A stretch of 64,000 nucleotides of DNA from Pycnococcus provasolii (taxonomy: Eukaryota > Chlorophyta > Pseudoscourfieldiophyceae > Pseudoscourfieldiales). Positions 29,601-39,700 of the stretch are shown here, one piece after another. The position numbers and the translations under genes were made by a program. The stretch's first letter is position 1, and each line of letters starts with the position of its first letter. Under the pieces are notes generated by a model, which saw only the letters and a list, made by a program, of their open reading frames with translations, had not been told where the DNA came from and searched no databases. The stretch lies in NCBI GenBank assembly GCA_049487715.1, contig CP150563.1:558001-622000 (forward strand), written 5' to 3'.

Positions 29601-32600
29601 TTGGAAATGGCCACAACAATTCGAGGTGCTGGCGGCGGATTCGGAGGGGGTAAATCCCAGCTTGGCGGAGTCAACGTTTGTGCTGCTGGTGGCGAAGTTG
29701 AAGGTGGCGATAACGATGGAGGTGGTGATTTCCAGACAGTCGTGCATTTGGGATCTGGATCGTAGATGGAAAGTCGCTGCTGATTCAGCAAATGCCGATA
29801 CGTGCCCAGCGACTCCACAGCCGATGACAGAAGAGTGCGGCGCCGGCGACGGAAATATCCAAGTTCGAACACCTTCACATAACCCCTGCGGTTATTACAA
29901 AGTGTGCATTTTCCGTTCGGTGCTCCAACTGCGAGGCGGGTTCCGTCCGATGACAACTGCACTACGTGAAATTCATCGAATTCATCATCGCCATAAAGGG
30001 TCGGACCAACCATCGTCCACGTACACATCGGTGTACATATGAGCTCAAATACCCGCACATAACCACGAGAGTCATCACTCGTAAAGGGAATTGTGTCACC
30101 CTGATGCGCCCCAACAGCGATGCGCCGGCCATCACCAGACAAAGATACCGATTCGCCAAAATTGTCTCTTCTAATTGTACCCTCAATGTCCTGCCCCTCT
30201 TGATTCCATGCATTGGAAGCAGAATTATACTTAAAAACACGAACATGGCCGGCTTTATTCGCAAAGCCGTCATTCATCGGAGCCGAAGAAGCGACAGTAT
30301 ATCCATCTGACGAAAGTGAAACCGAGGCTCCAAAACGGTCGTCAGCTGCCACACCTTCTATGTCTGCACCAAGCTGAGTCCACGTTCCAGCTGCATCGAG
30401 AGTACCGCCGTGCTGGAACACACGCACATGGCCAGCTCTTGCCCCATTCGAATTAGTATTCCTGGATGCTCCGGATACAAAACGTTTGCCATCAAGAGAG
30501 AGACCTATTTCAGCCCCGAACCAGTTGTCACCAGCCACACCATGGATGGTGGGACCGACCTGCACCCAGGTACTCGCGTGCGTAGTAGGTCCGTGAAATA
30601 TTGTCACCGCACCAGTATATGCGCCATGCAAGTTGGCACCTATGGCACCAACGGCGAGGATCCTCCCAGTTTCCGACATGGCGACTGCGGAACCAAACTT
30701 TTCACTGTTTGTTGTTCCCTTTAACTCTGCCAAGTTTTGCCAATCGTTCCACATACTTCTAACGTATATTAAAACCACCCCAGAATCGGTAAGGCCTAGG
30801 GTAGGATCGTCAGCTAGACTGCACCCGACTGCAAGATATGAAGAACCCAACGACACCGCTTGACATCCTGCATTCCTTGAGGTACCCGTGGTAATATAGC
30901 CTAAATCTTGACCCCACTGTGCCCACTGCCCTGAGTATCCGTTATATATATATGTCTTGACGAGTCCTGCATCAGTATCCGTACAACTTGTTCCACAATT
31001 CCTATCGTTTAACGGAGCTCCAACCGCTAAAAAAATTCCCTTTAGTGAAATCTTCTTTCCAAATTTATCGGTATCTGTGGAAGCTGCAGTAAGGCCAAGA
31101 GTGTTTGTTCCATGCGGTGACCAAGATGCAGGCGGCAAAGGTGGTGGCATTGGCGACGGCGGTGGGGAAGGAGGAGGAGATGGTGGAGGAGGAGCAGGAG
31201 GAGGCGGGGGACTAGGCGGGGGAGGTGGTGGCGACGGCGGCGGTGGAGGACTTGGCGGGGGATATGGCGGTGGCGGCGGTGGCGGTGGTGGTGGCGGAGA
31301 CGGCGGTGGAGGACTCGGCGGTGGCGATGGCGGAGGCGGCGGTAGGGGACTCGGCGGTGGCGGAGGAGGAGACGGCGGTGGGGGACTCGGTGGTGGCGGT
31401 GGCGGTGGCGGCGGCGGCGGCGGGCAATTTCCCGTCATAGTGCAGGGAGATGGCGGCGGGCTAGGCGGCGGAGGTGGCGATGGCGGCGGCGAAGGCGGCG
31501 GTGGTGGCAAAGGCGGTGGGCTGGGTCCAAGCATGGCGACCTCGAAAACCCGCACATGTCCTGCATTGGTATACGCACTCTTGCCAAGCTGTGGATCGTT
31601 TTTCGGTGCTCCCACGGCTAGACGAAGCCCGTTGCTGCTGATGGAAACACTTCCACCGAACTCGTCGTACGCTCCCTCGCCTCTTGGCCATGCATTTAAT
31701 TGTGCCAACTCGTCCTTGGGATGCATGGTCCACGTCGAGTTGTCACTGCTCAATGAAAATGTTCGTGCGATTCCTGCCATTTCCAGAGTTGTGGAATCAG
31801 TCACGCGGTACCCGATAGCAATGGTTCGACCATCGTATGTAAGGGATATGCCTTCATTTGCTAGACCAGGTTGCCCGCTCCTGTTTGGACCTGTGATGAC
31901 GCTTATGGGATCGCACCTACTTGAGCCCAAAGGTTTGACGCAAGTGTAGACATGCACTTCACCGTCAGCCCGATCCGAAAAGGGGCTGGCGGCAGCAAGT
32001 GTGTATCCATCGCCGGACAGTGCCACGGCACTTCCAAACTCTTGCACGCTTGCATAATCTCCCACGCCAAAGCGACCGGCGCCCTCCGCTTCATACAGCT
32101 TTTGCCATGTACTCGCGGAAGACGAATATTCGTACAGGTACACCTTGCCACGCCTTTCTGCGGAAGGACCCCAAATGGGAGCTCCAAGCGCGACGCGAGA
32201 GCCGTCGTGCGAGATGGCGACAGACTCGCCGGCGCCGTCGTTTGCAGCTTCACCGAGCATGTCATTCGCGCTACCCGCGAGATTCCAGCTCGTCCCATTG
32301 TAATCGTACGCGGTAACGCGTCCCGTGGAGGCATCGCCAGGCGAACCGACGACGATGCGACTGCCATCTTGTGAAATTCCCACGGCATATCCGAATTGCT
32401 GGTACGCAGTGATGGACGCTGGCTGAATGGCCGATCCCACCTGAATCCACGACGACGAGCTGCAGTCTGGATTCAAAGGATTGGTGGCATTAAATTCAAA
32501 GACGCGGACAATTCCGACCTGGTCATTAAGACCCGAAGAAGAACTTCTCATCGGAATACCCACCACGATGCGTTGTCCATTCGCTGACATCCGCACGACG

Positions 32601-35600
32601 GTTCTGCCAATATCTTGATTATCAAGCACGGGATCCTTGCCACACTTTTTCCACGTTGTCGAAGATCGCCGCACCGCCGTGCCAAAGGAACTGGAGTAGA
32701 TTCGCACGAGAGACTGAATGCCAGTGCCGCCGTCATGGCCAGCTACAAGCCACTCGCCATCTGCAGACAGTGATACGTAGGCGCCCAAGTTCTCCTGGGC
32801 TCTTGTGCCGTCAATATCTCCACCCATTTGTACCCAGTGCGGTCCCGACGGAGATGGAGGTACTGGCGGAGGCGCAGGGCTCGGTGGGGGAGGTGGGGGA
32901 GGTGGGGGAGGAGATGGTGGTGGCGATGGTGGCGGTGAAGGAGGCGGCGGCGGTGGCGGCGACGGCGGCGGTGAAGGAGGAGGCGGCGGCGGCGGCGGCG
33001 GCGGCGACGGCGGCGGTGGCGAGCAATTTCCCATGCTGATACATGGATTTGGAGGTGGGCTTGGCGGGGGCGGCGGCAATGGCGGCGGCGAAGGAGGTGG
33101 AGATGGCGGTGGCGATGGCGGCGGGAAAAGAGGCGGCGACGGTGGCGGCAATGACGGCGGTGAAGGAGGCGGCGACGGCGACGACGGTGGCGGCGATGGC
33201 GGCGGTGAAGGAGGAAGCGGTGGTGGCGGCGATGGCGGCGGTGAAGGAGGAGGAGGAGGAAGAGGAGGAAGAGGAGGAGGAGGTGATGGTGGTGGCGGCG
33301 GCGGCGGGGGTGGCGGCGGTGACGGAGGTGGAGCGCATTCCGGCTTGTGTCCCGTAAACCTGAAGGTGTAAATGGATTTCTCGCCAGCACATCCCGCGTC
33401 GCAGCACACCTTCACGCGCATCGTCGTCGGCCCACAAGACGGATACATGAGCGTCGTGTACGACATCTCTTGGTGCGGTCCAGGATTCGACAGTTCGCAT
33501 CCCTTTTCTTCGCATTCCACGAACATGTGCGACGAGTTCGTCTTAGGGATGGCATACAGCGTGATGGCGGGCCAATCGTACGCAATGCTGGCAAGCGACT
33601 CTGGGATGGCAACAGGATAATCACGGACACTTGGAGAGAAAAAGGGGAACTTCACTCCCTCGCCAATCGATGCTGCCGGTGCGCCTTGTAGTATCTCTGG
33701 AAAGTGTCTCGCCCCAATCTCGCACAGCTCGGAGCACCGGGCGTCGCAGCGCATCTGCCCAGTCGCGATCGCGTTAGTAGCTATGGGCGCGTCTGGCGGC
33801 GGCGGCGGGCTCGGCGGCGGGCTCGGCGGCGGGCTCGGTGGCGGAGGAGGAGAAGGAGAAGGAGGAGGAGGCGGTGGAGGCGGCGGCGGCGGCGGAGGTG
33901 GTGGTGGTGGTGCCGGCGATGGCGGCGGCGGTGGCGGTGACGGTGGCGGCATCGATGGTGGGGTAGGAAAGCCCGCGCCATCGTATGCTGCGCAATATAA
34001 TTCGATTGTAGTGGCGCACACTGCTGAGGCTGGATCTGTCTCGCAAACACTGCACGGACACGTCTTGGTCGCAACTTCCTCAGGCGGGCAGCTGAAGGCA
34101 CACTGCGTATTCTCCCTCAAACTCTGCTGCAGGAGTTGGCGACGGCCCTTAACGACCGCAGTTGGCTCCTGGATGCGACCGTCATCCGCAGAAGGCGATG
34201 CGAGACGAGGCGCTTCGCAACTTCCCCACGTGGACGCGTTGAGTGCAAGCTGCACTTCTCCCGTGGCTGTGAGATTGCGCGTGGCATCGTATGCATATGC
34301 AAGGCCACGTGACGCGAGCACATTCGCATCCATGACAAATCCTGATGTACGCGCCGCCGGGTCTCCATCGATACTAAGGTACCATGTCCCCTGCGCTAGC
34401 TCGACGCTCACCGCCTGCACCCGCCTCGTTTCGTCGAATGCAACATCGTTTTCGAAGTAGCACAAGTCTGACCCACCAGCGCGCGCGCGTCCATCGTCAC
34501 GCCTACACAGGTTCCAGCGTGCAGGCTGCTGGAGTACTCTTGGTGCAATCTTCGGATGCTGGAAATCTGAAGTGATGCGCGCAACAGCCTTCACAGCTTC
34601 ACGATCGTAGCCGCAGTCAACTGGGCACGCGTTCGGTCCTGACTTGCCACTTACCTCATACGGCTGCTCGCAAACACCGTCGCCGCACACGGGATCGCGC
34701 CATGCTGGCTTTACGAAGGCGTCTTGCACCCAAGCGACCACACCACTCAAGCGGGATGACGGCCTCGCGAGCGCCTTGAAAAGGGCACTCTCGATGTCGT
34801 CATTCACTCGAAACGTCGCACTAATATCCCGCAGAGCCACCTGATAGGCGAGATACAGTCCAAAAATTGCAAGCCACACGACCGCCCTCACCATTCGGCT
34901 GTAGGTGGCGACAAGGCGGCTCTGCTTTTCACGAGCGGCGTTCAAGATGTGTGCTGGTTCAAGGCGGCGAGGTTGCTGTTTACGACTCCGCTCGGGTTCC
35001 AGCGACTTTGGTGGTGGTGGTGGTGGTGGTGGTGGTGGTTCCCTTGGTGTGACTGGCGGAATGTCGTCGAGCGGCTGTGTTCCAAGAGATGACGTCCTCC
35101 CGCCGACGACTTCGGCTGCTCCGACAACCTCTTCCTCTTCCAGTGCTTCGATTCCGTCGCCATCTTCGTCGATTCGACTTTCCGTGTAGCTCTGTAGACT
35201 CGTGGTCTTGACGAGCGGGCGAGCGACCGGCGTGGGGGGTTCTTCCTGACCGCCTGTGTATGCGTCTGCGCTGTCCCCGTCACTGTCGTCTTTTTCGTCC
35301 TGCGCTTGGTTCTGCACCATCTCCAAGGCCACGGCTGCCGGCGTCACTGTTTCGTGCTCGATCTCCGCCTCGGTCTCATGACCAGGTTCAGGCTCAGGCT
35401 CAGGCTCAGGAGGATGGCGTTCTTCTTCTTCCCGTGTCGTGTCAAGCTGTTTTGGTTCCTGACGAAACTCGTCCTCCGATTGTTGTGCTCCTTCTGCTTC
35501 GTCACTGTCACGGAGGTGCAAGTCGTCGTCGACCGTCTCTTGCGGAGCAGCAGGAGGAGGAGGAGGAGGAGACGCGTGGACGGAGTCGTGCTGCTCCTCC

Positions 35601-35797
35601 GTAGGGATATTTGTCGTACTACTGTCGTCGTCTGCGTTTGCGTTTGCGTTTGCGTTTGCGTTTGCGTCAACGTCCAGTACAGTGGTGAGCGCTTGCGCTT
35701 GTTGTTCGTGGCGTAGTCGCAGACGCGCGGCCATGCCTGTACCTGTGCTGGCCGGCGTGCGCGACGTGCGTTCCGTGGGCGGCGCCGGCATGGCCAA
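23603..35797 (-). CDS. Giant polycystin/TRP-like cation channel with an enormous extracellular loop
   Basis: A single 4,064-codon frame. The cytosolic N-terminus (1-300) is acidic, with a (Asn-Ala)n run and short Pro tracts. A first membrane helix (about 301-323, AVVWLAIFGLYLAYQVALRD) is followed by about 3,050 residues without another hydrophobic segment. In order these hold: a Cys motif CGDGVCEQPYEV; Pro-rich Ser-(Pro)n tracts (about 615-675, 820-980, 1420-1556); two FG-GAP-like seven-bladed propellers (about 985-1410 and 1560-1990; blades such as FGSAVALSGDGYTLAAASP and FGESVSLSGDGRRIAVGA); then HYR/DUF5011-like Ig modules (about 2010-2800; DYVDSGATCVDNVDGS). A polycystin (TOP) domain at about 3200-3375 leads into five further helices (about 3382-3400, 3435-3466, 3533-3560, 3579-3602, 3648-3676), matching S2-S6, with a pore-like stretch before the last, then a cytosolic helical tail. 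The family is established from the TOP plus S2-S6 pattern. The ligand- or wall-sensing role is inferred. A second possible start is Met22. Confidence 0.85.
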   Translation of the reverse strand: MAMPAPPTERTSRTPASTGTGMAARLRLRHEQQAQALTTVLDVDANANANANANADDDSSTTNIPTEEQHDSVHASPPPPPPAAPQETVDDDLHLRDSDEAEGAQQSEDEFRQEPKQLDTTREEEERHPPEPEPEPEPGHETEAEIEHETVTPAAVALEMVQNQAQDEKDDSDGDSADAYTGGQEEPPTPVARPLVKTTSLQSYTESRIDEDGDGIEALEEEEVVGAAEVVGGRTSSLGTQPLDDIPPVTPREPPPPPPPPPPKSLEPERSRKQQPRRLEPAHILNAAREKQSRLVATYSRMVRAVVWLAIFGLYLAYQVALRDISATFRVNDDIESALFKALARPSSRLSGVVAWVQDAFVKPAWRDPVCGDGVCEQPYEVSGKSGPNACPVDCGYDREAVKAVARITSDFQHPKIAPRVLQQPARWNLCRRDDGRARAGGSDLCYFENDVAFDETRRVQAVSVELAQGTWYLSIDGDPAARTSGFVMDANVLASRGLAYAYDATRNLTATGEVQLALNASTWGSCEAPRLASPSADDGRIQEPTAVVKGRRQLLQQSLRENTQCAFSCPPEEVATKTCPCSVCETDPASAVCATTIELYCAAYDGAGFPTPPSMPPPSPPPPPPSPAPPPPPPPPPPPPPPPPPSPSPPPPPSPPPSPPPSPPPPPDAPIATNAIATGQMRCDARCSELCEIGARHFPEILQGAPAASIGEGVKFPFFSPSVRDYPVAIPESLASIAYDWPAITLYAIPKTNSSHMFVECEEKGCELSNPGPHQEMSYTTLMYPSCGPTTMRVKVCCDAGCAGEKSIYTFRFTGHKPECAPPPSPPPPPPPPPPPSPPPPLPPLPPPPPSPPPSPPPPLPPSPPPSPPPSSPSPPPSPPSLPPPSPPLFPPPSPPPSPPPSPPPLPPPPPSPPPNPCISMGNCSPPPPSPPPPPPPPPPSPPPSPPPPPPPSPPPSPPPSPPPPPPPPPPSPAPPPVPPSPSGPHWVQMGGDIDGTRAQENLGAYVSLSADGEWLVAGHDGGTGIQSLVRIYSSSFGTAVRRSSTTWKKCGKDPVLDNQDIGRTVVRMSANGQRIVVGIPMRSSSSGLNDQVGIVRVFEFNATNPLNPDCSSSSWIQVGSAIQPASITAYQQFGYAVGISQDGSRIVVGSPGDASTGRVTAYDYNGTSWNLAGSANDMLGEAANDGAGESVAISHDGSRVALGAPIWGPSAERRGKVYLYEYSSSASTWQKLYEAEGAGRFGVGDYASVQEFGSAVALSGDGYTLAAASPFSDRADGEVHVYTCVKPLGSSRCDPISVITGPNRSGQPGLANEGISLTYDGRTIAIGYRVTDSTTLEMAGIARTFSLSSDNSTWTMHPKDELAQLNAWPRGEGAYDEFGGSVSISSNGLRLAVGAPKNDPQLGKSAYTNAGHVRVFEVAMLGPSPPPLPPPPPSPPPSPPPPPSPPPSPCTMTGNCPPPPPPPPPPPPSPPPPSPPPPPPSPLPPPPPSPPPSPPPPSPPPPPPPPPPPYPPPSPPPPPSPPPPPPSPPPPPAPPPPSPPPSPPPSPMPPPLPPASWSPHGTNTLGLTAASTDTDKFGKKISLKGIFLAVGAPLNDRNCGTSCTDTDAGLVKTYIYNGYSGQWAQWGQDLGYITTGTSRNAGCQAVSLGSSYLAVGCSLADDPTLGLTDSGVVLIYVRSMWNDWQNLAELKGTTNSEKFGSAVAMSETGRILAVGAIGANLHGAYTGAVTIFHGPTTHASTWVQVGPTIHGVAGDNWFGAEIGLSLDGKRFVSGASRNTNSNGARAGHVRVFQHGGTLDAAGTWTQLGADIEGVAADDRFGASVSLSSDGYTVASSAPMNDGFANKAGHVRVFKYNSASNAWNQEGQDIEGTIRRDNFGESVSLSGDGRRIAVGAHQGDTIPFTSDDSRGYVRVFELICTPMCTWTMVGPTLYGDDEFDEFHVVQLSSDGTRLAVGAPNGKCTLCNNRRGYVKVFELGYFRRRRRTLLSSAVESLGTYRHLLNQQRLSIYDPDPKCTTVWKSPPPSLSPPSTSPPAAQTLTPPSWDLPPPNPPPAPRIVVAISNETLPAPPPNISPPPPPPDSSIPILKLIGPVEVVVPLNTDYVDSGATCVDNVDGSIAVPEPDGLSAVNTAYATLPDRPYILTYECIDRSLNRIQLQRRVHVSDSPCAAASIASGRLEEVCPSTNDVDDDDTQPTCSIFGVCVGLSFAVDPDAKNASIPAASILADAIPPRVLLIGMKEGSFMARTTDGTLVLQEEILQGQVYRDPGYVCLDQTDGDISDRVSVFGESAVDSRNPTIDPFVIRYTCKDLAGVRAEEVQRWITVTSLCAGEATCDDGSCPLDGYCVVSKPTTVQLVHLPTEIVKDKPPTITLVGDERLEIEGSGYAKCVEGLAVSARCDRGVKAFDSTDGDLTPYVRACDRSFQDEGLAGCAISGSDYPGEYEIEFSVTDSAGQRARVVRKVVIVVQCEAGKVRCRDGVTCVPEGMPCEADIVTEIDEAVEFTAPPMPPNVTLLGSSILKIPRFIEYTSCASGQFSSDLVPCDEGSLALGAMGESLADSLLVCPPESCMPFGCPGHELWRKGVHSCVNTSAPVGTAFSITFVAFSTEGLHASTTRTVMIDEPCPEGQHWCPANSPAGRCENAACSVVELLADDSSLPPSLRFDDTSSFAGPVVEWRTPPRDEMPFGFVYGQTPWNPSDIRGSAASPVAPCTGALVNEYFPQCAAMARDSSDAEKVTSTLLVNNPRDECAPGVLASGLCEPGVYRFFFSAVDNEGNVGEGDTAIEIEVLQGWQEMYRMYTRGNCSLLLDPRTPDSSRVRSSVSSLLALPTGRVRIHKCEQDPALGRRMDGLAAHLQVAVVRAYSDGGPLRPEQYGASRRSGSNRHPYAEGIDTDVLLDFAFHLAEVESADPNGLWAQSARVKAVSITADEFSNQMMVATNMTLEMIDGTADGDSATGSLSAVAGTLATFFDEGVDVSRTGHGGISASATEAFDLLAQTQAVTENATFVASSIASNTYQVQTRGDQLQATLQAAFTAVSETSGIAPNTPTECRGANGARHVYYSIGDSVPRLQNQGDEPSINSATNSTDKARRQLHSTVARRLLRAKSSSRSGVVARESLKAGNMPDESFAGYMQSELSTDDLRLVNHSGYNRPRTLGAVPRLRVVGGVLITQTRASRDAGCRGRQASNMVGQKSSVQWRFQELFPDAVCSSEATAAFGYDPFYTRLDMPYDVAGLSSRYPSGLYDPALRTMRSAFYNTSELAAPDIPYAFFSRGYDGCVGKSSCEDFLDVDLESALFDVYLDGTLMEDRAHRLLSYLYLARFVDRQTTSVNIRVLLHNEQAQVLVDVRVRMDVNSHGEISATTAAWPIPLTDFLDGSVANSLLFTAEIVILVIAIVLCINSARSARKFASLFYDSVVLRLRQHIVRRRFVVDMWILIVEGLKISIPLFLLAGSCVQLSYYFTYVQGFTYEPSYRWYDGDGSATARPLLLKRDAPPQPPIEGYPRGAFRHTLPSDTSERDQYLQLLEKCDKMILLNGVYLGLQTPIFLGIAANVARLLMRIPGVYTFLHTTKRALPEMGLLVALMMMFTTLCAYALHLLIGDQFEPYARAKNAIAALAEYQIGDTSGLVYRNVMGVDRGRLMSASEIAGVAMVRIFFPIATAFLLMQFIVAVLLDYFSDEISRRSANARFAKQNETVHERVAMRAMTTNGILDSLRDHASALFYSIGWKNTSAYLFSRNSRWLHPGRGLRAFATNAGLTYAAESSDVMLAEEPSTPHARARAMEILESIVSNAGGDSEGVANEAHAIAASSMTAGNIRREGLQSDAARYLRMNVLNRRQELVVPILGLIGPVALGELLGRLHEFRSTATRSFSDILYDFTSRENRARLARSRVQQAVGDEIDRDACSRLAERITHDLGWRPGTEFDRSFGRALAMAVLKRARDTAKGMYAVSADMIVLSLTFEETVVQLRTSGLMPRGVGGLALLKRQLSNTATRPWKVVKTAWRSLFIGKSGVDKKGQDALETLRQNPQWSVMDLSVARAQKKRRRATKHQMMRDVVKMGGT

Positions 35798-36728
35798 AGG
35801 AAGAATGAACGGGATATGGTCGGGATGCCTTGAGAAAAATCTACCCGGTAAGTTACCTCATTGCAAGGCGATTTGCGGTCGGGGTCCCTTAAGGCCTACC
35901 CTAAGGGTATGTTTTTTATTCTCAGTTCTCACCCTTGCCAGTGGTTGTGGAGGTGGTCAAATATTACTTAAAGGTATGAATACTGGGCTCTGACTGGATC
36001 AAAAGGAAAGTCGCGATTAGTTGATTCCGTGATTCCAATTCCGAGAGACACGTGTTTGCAAGGGAAGGGACCGGCGCCCTTCTCCCCCTCGAAACCATTA
36101 GGGACGGCTTGATACTTTACCAACAAGTGGCACAAGAATAAAGGTAGGTGGCATTAATATGTGCAAGTTTGTCCGGATTTGGTTTCGTTACGCTGCTCCA
36201 AGGCCTTCGTGATCCCCTCCTCACCAGGCTCTTTCACCAGGCTGGTTTCTTTTGTCTACCCTAGGAAAAGGAGGATTCCCTTATGGTTGAGACTTGAGAG
36301 GATCCAGTGCTGGTCTCTGCCTTGTGTGGCTTTATTTACAGTTTAAGAGTATTTGGGGATACATCCTTAAGCAATCCGCATGTTTTGGCGAGGGTTTGCA
36401 GAAGAAGTTTGCAGATAGGGGTTCACATAGGTGGGTCACATATCCCCTGTGGGGATAGGGGTTCCCCACAGGTGTCCCCACTGGTTCCCCACGGCCAGGA
36501 CGACGGTCTCACGGTGTATCCCCACTAATGCGAGAAATGCCATTGATTTTTCAACCTGAAATTGATTGCCCCCCCCGGAGGCCCGGACCCGTTCCCTCCC
36601 GCCACTTTTTTGGTTTTTGGGTTTTCGCCCCCTCCCCTCTCCCCCCTAAACGTCTCTGCTCCGCCCTGCCCCATCACTGCCCTGTTTCATTCTCGTGCAC
36701 GGGGGACGAAAGCCGGCTTCTGTTAAAT
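35798..36728. promoter_or_regulatory. Divergent promoter region between the channel gene and SPT16
   Basis: 931 bp between two divergent starts. It contains a perfect inverted repeat CCTGTGGGG-(9)-CCCCACAGG at 36446-36472, inside a cluster of CCCCAC/GGGGAT motifs (36420-36505). Frames here are short and not convincing. The ATG at 36528 is in frame with SPT16 but would add 67 Pro/Ser-rich residues not seen in the family. Confidence 0.5.
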
Positions 36729-39700
36729 ATGGCAACCATCGACTCTTCGGTATTCTCCGCACGCTCGTCGGCGTTGTACTCGTCATTATCAGATTATGCT
36801 GCAGGATCAGAGAAATCAGATCCATCTTTATCAGGGGGATCTTTAGGGGGATCATTCTGCATCGCAGTCATTGCCGGCCCCGCGTCCGAGGAGTTCATGT
36901 ACCGCAAATCTGCCGCGCTCCAGCTCTTCCTGTTCGGATACGAACTCACGGACACGCTCGTCGTGTGCCTGCAAACTCCCGGTGGTCCTGGGAAGGAGGG
37001 AGAACTAACGAAGGAAATGCACGTCGTGTCGTCGGCGAAAAAGTGTCGGCTCATCGAACCGTGCATAGAAAAGTGCCTGAAAGACGCGGGAGTCACCGTG
37101 ATCCTACACACCAAGGAAAAGGGAGACGACGGGAAAAAACATATCGACGAAGTGATCGCGCGAGCGAAACATGTCGGACTTCTCGCGCAATTCGCTCACA
37201 TCGCCAAGGAATACACGCCGCCGTTCGAAGACTCCGCGCCGTTCTTGAAGGCGTACGACCAGGCGATCAAGGCCGCCTCCATCACGCCGCAGGATGCCGC
37301 GAACGCACTCGCAACGGCGCTCGCGCCCAAGGATGAGTCCGAAATCCTCTACGTGCGCAAGGCGGCGATGCTCACAACCGCCGCTCTCAACAAGTTTGTC
37401 GTCAAGCAGCTCGAGGATACCATCGAGGAGGAGAAGAAGATCAAGCACAGCAAGCTCAGCGAGCTCGCGGAGGACAGCATCGTCCACCCTACACAGGTGG
37501 GAGTCAAGCTCAACGAGGAGAACGTCGAGATCTGCTACCAGCCAATCTTCCAGTCAGGGTCGAGCCCCGCGTACGACCTGCGACCGTCCGCGCAGTCGGA
37601 CGACAAAATCATGACCTACGATACCATACTCGTCAGCCTCGGCGCGAGGTACAACAACTACTGCACGAACATCAGCCGCACGTTCCTCATCGACCCAGAT
37701 GACGGGCAGCAGAAGGCGTACCAGAAGCTCGTCGACGCGCACGCCGCCGCCGCCGCCGCTCTCGTCGAAGGCGCGAAGCTCAGCGACGCGTACGAAGCGG
37801 CCAAAGTCGCGCTGGGAGATGAGTATGCCGCCAAGCTCACGAAGAGCGTAGGGTACGTCATGGGGCTTGAGTTCCGTGAGAGCGCGTATGTCATCAACGC
37901 GAAGGCGACAGCCGCGACCGTGAAGGCTGGAATGGTGTTCAACGTGTCAGTCGGCCTTTCGGACCTCGTGACGAAGAAGGGAAAGAAGTACGCGATGCAG
38001 ATTGCTGACACGGTGCTCGTGAAGCCGGACGGGGAGGCGCCGCAGGTGCTCACGGACGCAGCCACGAAGAGGTACAGCGACATTGCGTACAACCTCGAGG
38101 GCGACGACGAGGACGAGGAGCCCGCAGAGAAGGAGAACGCCAAGTCGCGGGATGCCAAGACGAAGGGTAAGAAAGAGGCGGCGGCGGCGGCGGCGGCGGC
38201 GGCGCCGGCGGGTGCGGCTGACGGGCCGAGCCGCGGGCGCAACGTTCTGATTGACAACAAGCTGCGTGATAACGTGGATGGCGACATGAACATGGCTGAC
38301 GTTCAAGATGCTCTCACGAAGCGCGTGAACGACGATACGAAGGACATTCTTGACCGCATGAAGGGACGTGCCGGCAGCGGCAGCGGCGCGTCGTCGTCCT
38401 CGGCCAGCGCGGCGGAGCCGGTGTCGTACAAGTCGATCAGCGACATTCCGGCGTACGTTGCGCGCGACATGACGATCGCCGTCGACAGCCGCCACGAGTC
38501 GATCCTGCTGCCAATCATGGGTCAGGTGGTGCCGTTTCACATCTCGATGGTCAAAAATATCACGCAGCACAGCGAGCAGGACTTCTCCTACATTCGCATC
38601 GTCTTCCAGACGCCGAACGTCACCGGCTCGCCGGTGGCAGGCTTCCCGTGGGCTCAGAAGCACCCTGACCTGACGTACATTCGCGAGATTAACTACAAGT
38701 GCATCGACTCTCGGCACGCGACGAAGGTTCTGTCTGACGTCAAGATGCTCAAGAAGACGGTGATGCAGAGGATGACCGAGCAGCAGGACCGCGCGAGCCT
38801 CGTGAAGCAGGAGACGCTGAAGCTGACCAAGGAGCGCGTTTACAGGCTGCAGGACTGCTGGATTCGCCCCAACTTTGGCGGGCGCGGGCGCAAGCTTCCA
38901 GGCAACCTCGAGGCACACGCCAACGGCTTCCGCTACTCCACGCAGAAGGCTGAGCAGGTGGACATCATGTACTCGAACATCAAGCACGCCATCTTTCAGC
39001 CTTGCGAGAAGGACCTCATCACGCTGATCCACTTCCACCTTCACAATCCGATTATGATTGGAAAGAAGAAGATCACCGACGTGCAGTTCTACACGGAGGT
39101 TGTTGAGGGCACCGTCGCCCTGGACGGCGGACGACGCTCGATGTACGACCCCGACGAGATTGACGAGGAACGCAAGGACAGGGAACGGAAGAACCGCATC
39201 AACAATGGCTACCGCGCGTTTGTGAAGAAGATCCAGGAGATGTGGGAGCAGAAGCACGCGCAGCTGCAGCTCGAGTGGGACGTTCCCTTCCGCGAGCTTG
39301 GCTTCGAGGGCGTTCCTCACAAGTCGACGTCCACCGTTCTTCCTTGCCTCAACTGCCTCGTGGAGCTGATTGAGATGCCGTTCTTCGTGCTTTCGCTGAA
39401 CGAGATTTTGCTGGTGAACCTCGAGCGTGTTGGCTTTTCGCTGAAGAACTTTGACATGACGATCATCTTCAAGGACATGACTCGCCCGGTGGTGCGCATT
39501 GACGCCATCCCGAGCGAGAGGCTGGAGGCGATCCAGCAGTGGCTTTCGAAGGTTGAGATCAAGTACTACGTGAGTCGCATGAACTTGAACTGGAAGCCGA
39601 TTCTGACGAGCATTATGGACGATCCGGACAAGTTCTTCGAGGAGGATGGCGGATGGGAGTTTTTGAACCTTGAGGGTTCCGAGGGTGAGGAGGACGACGA

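Noticed and set aside
30957-33940. Gly-rich plus-strand frames (up to 330 codons) opposite the channel gene
   Set aside because: They are the reverse complement of the Pro-rich tracts; poly-Gly arises from the CCG/CCA complement.
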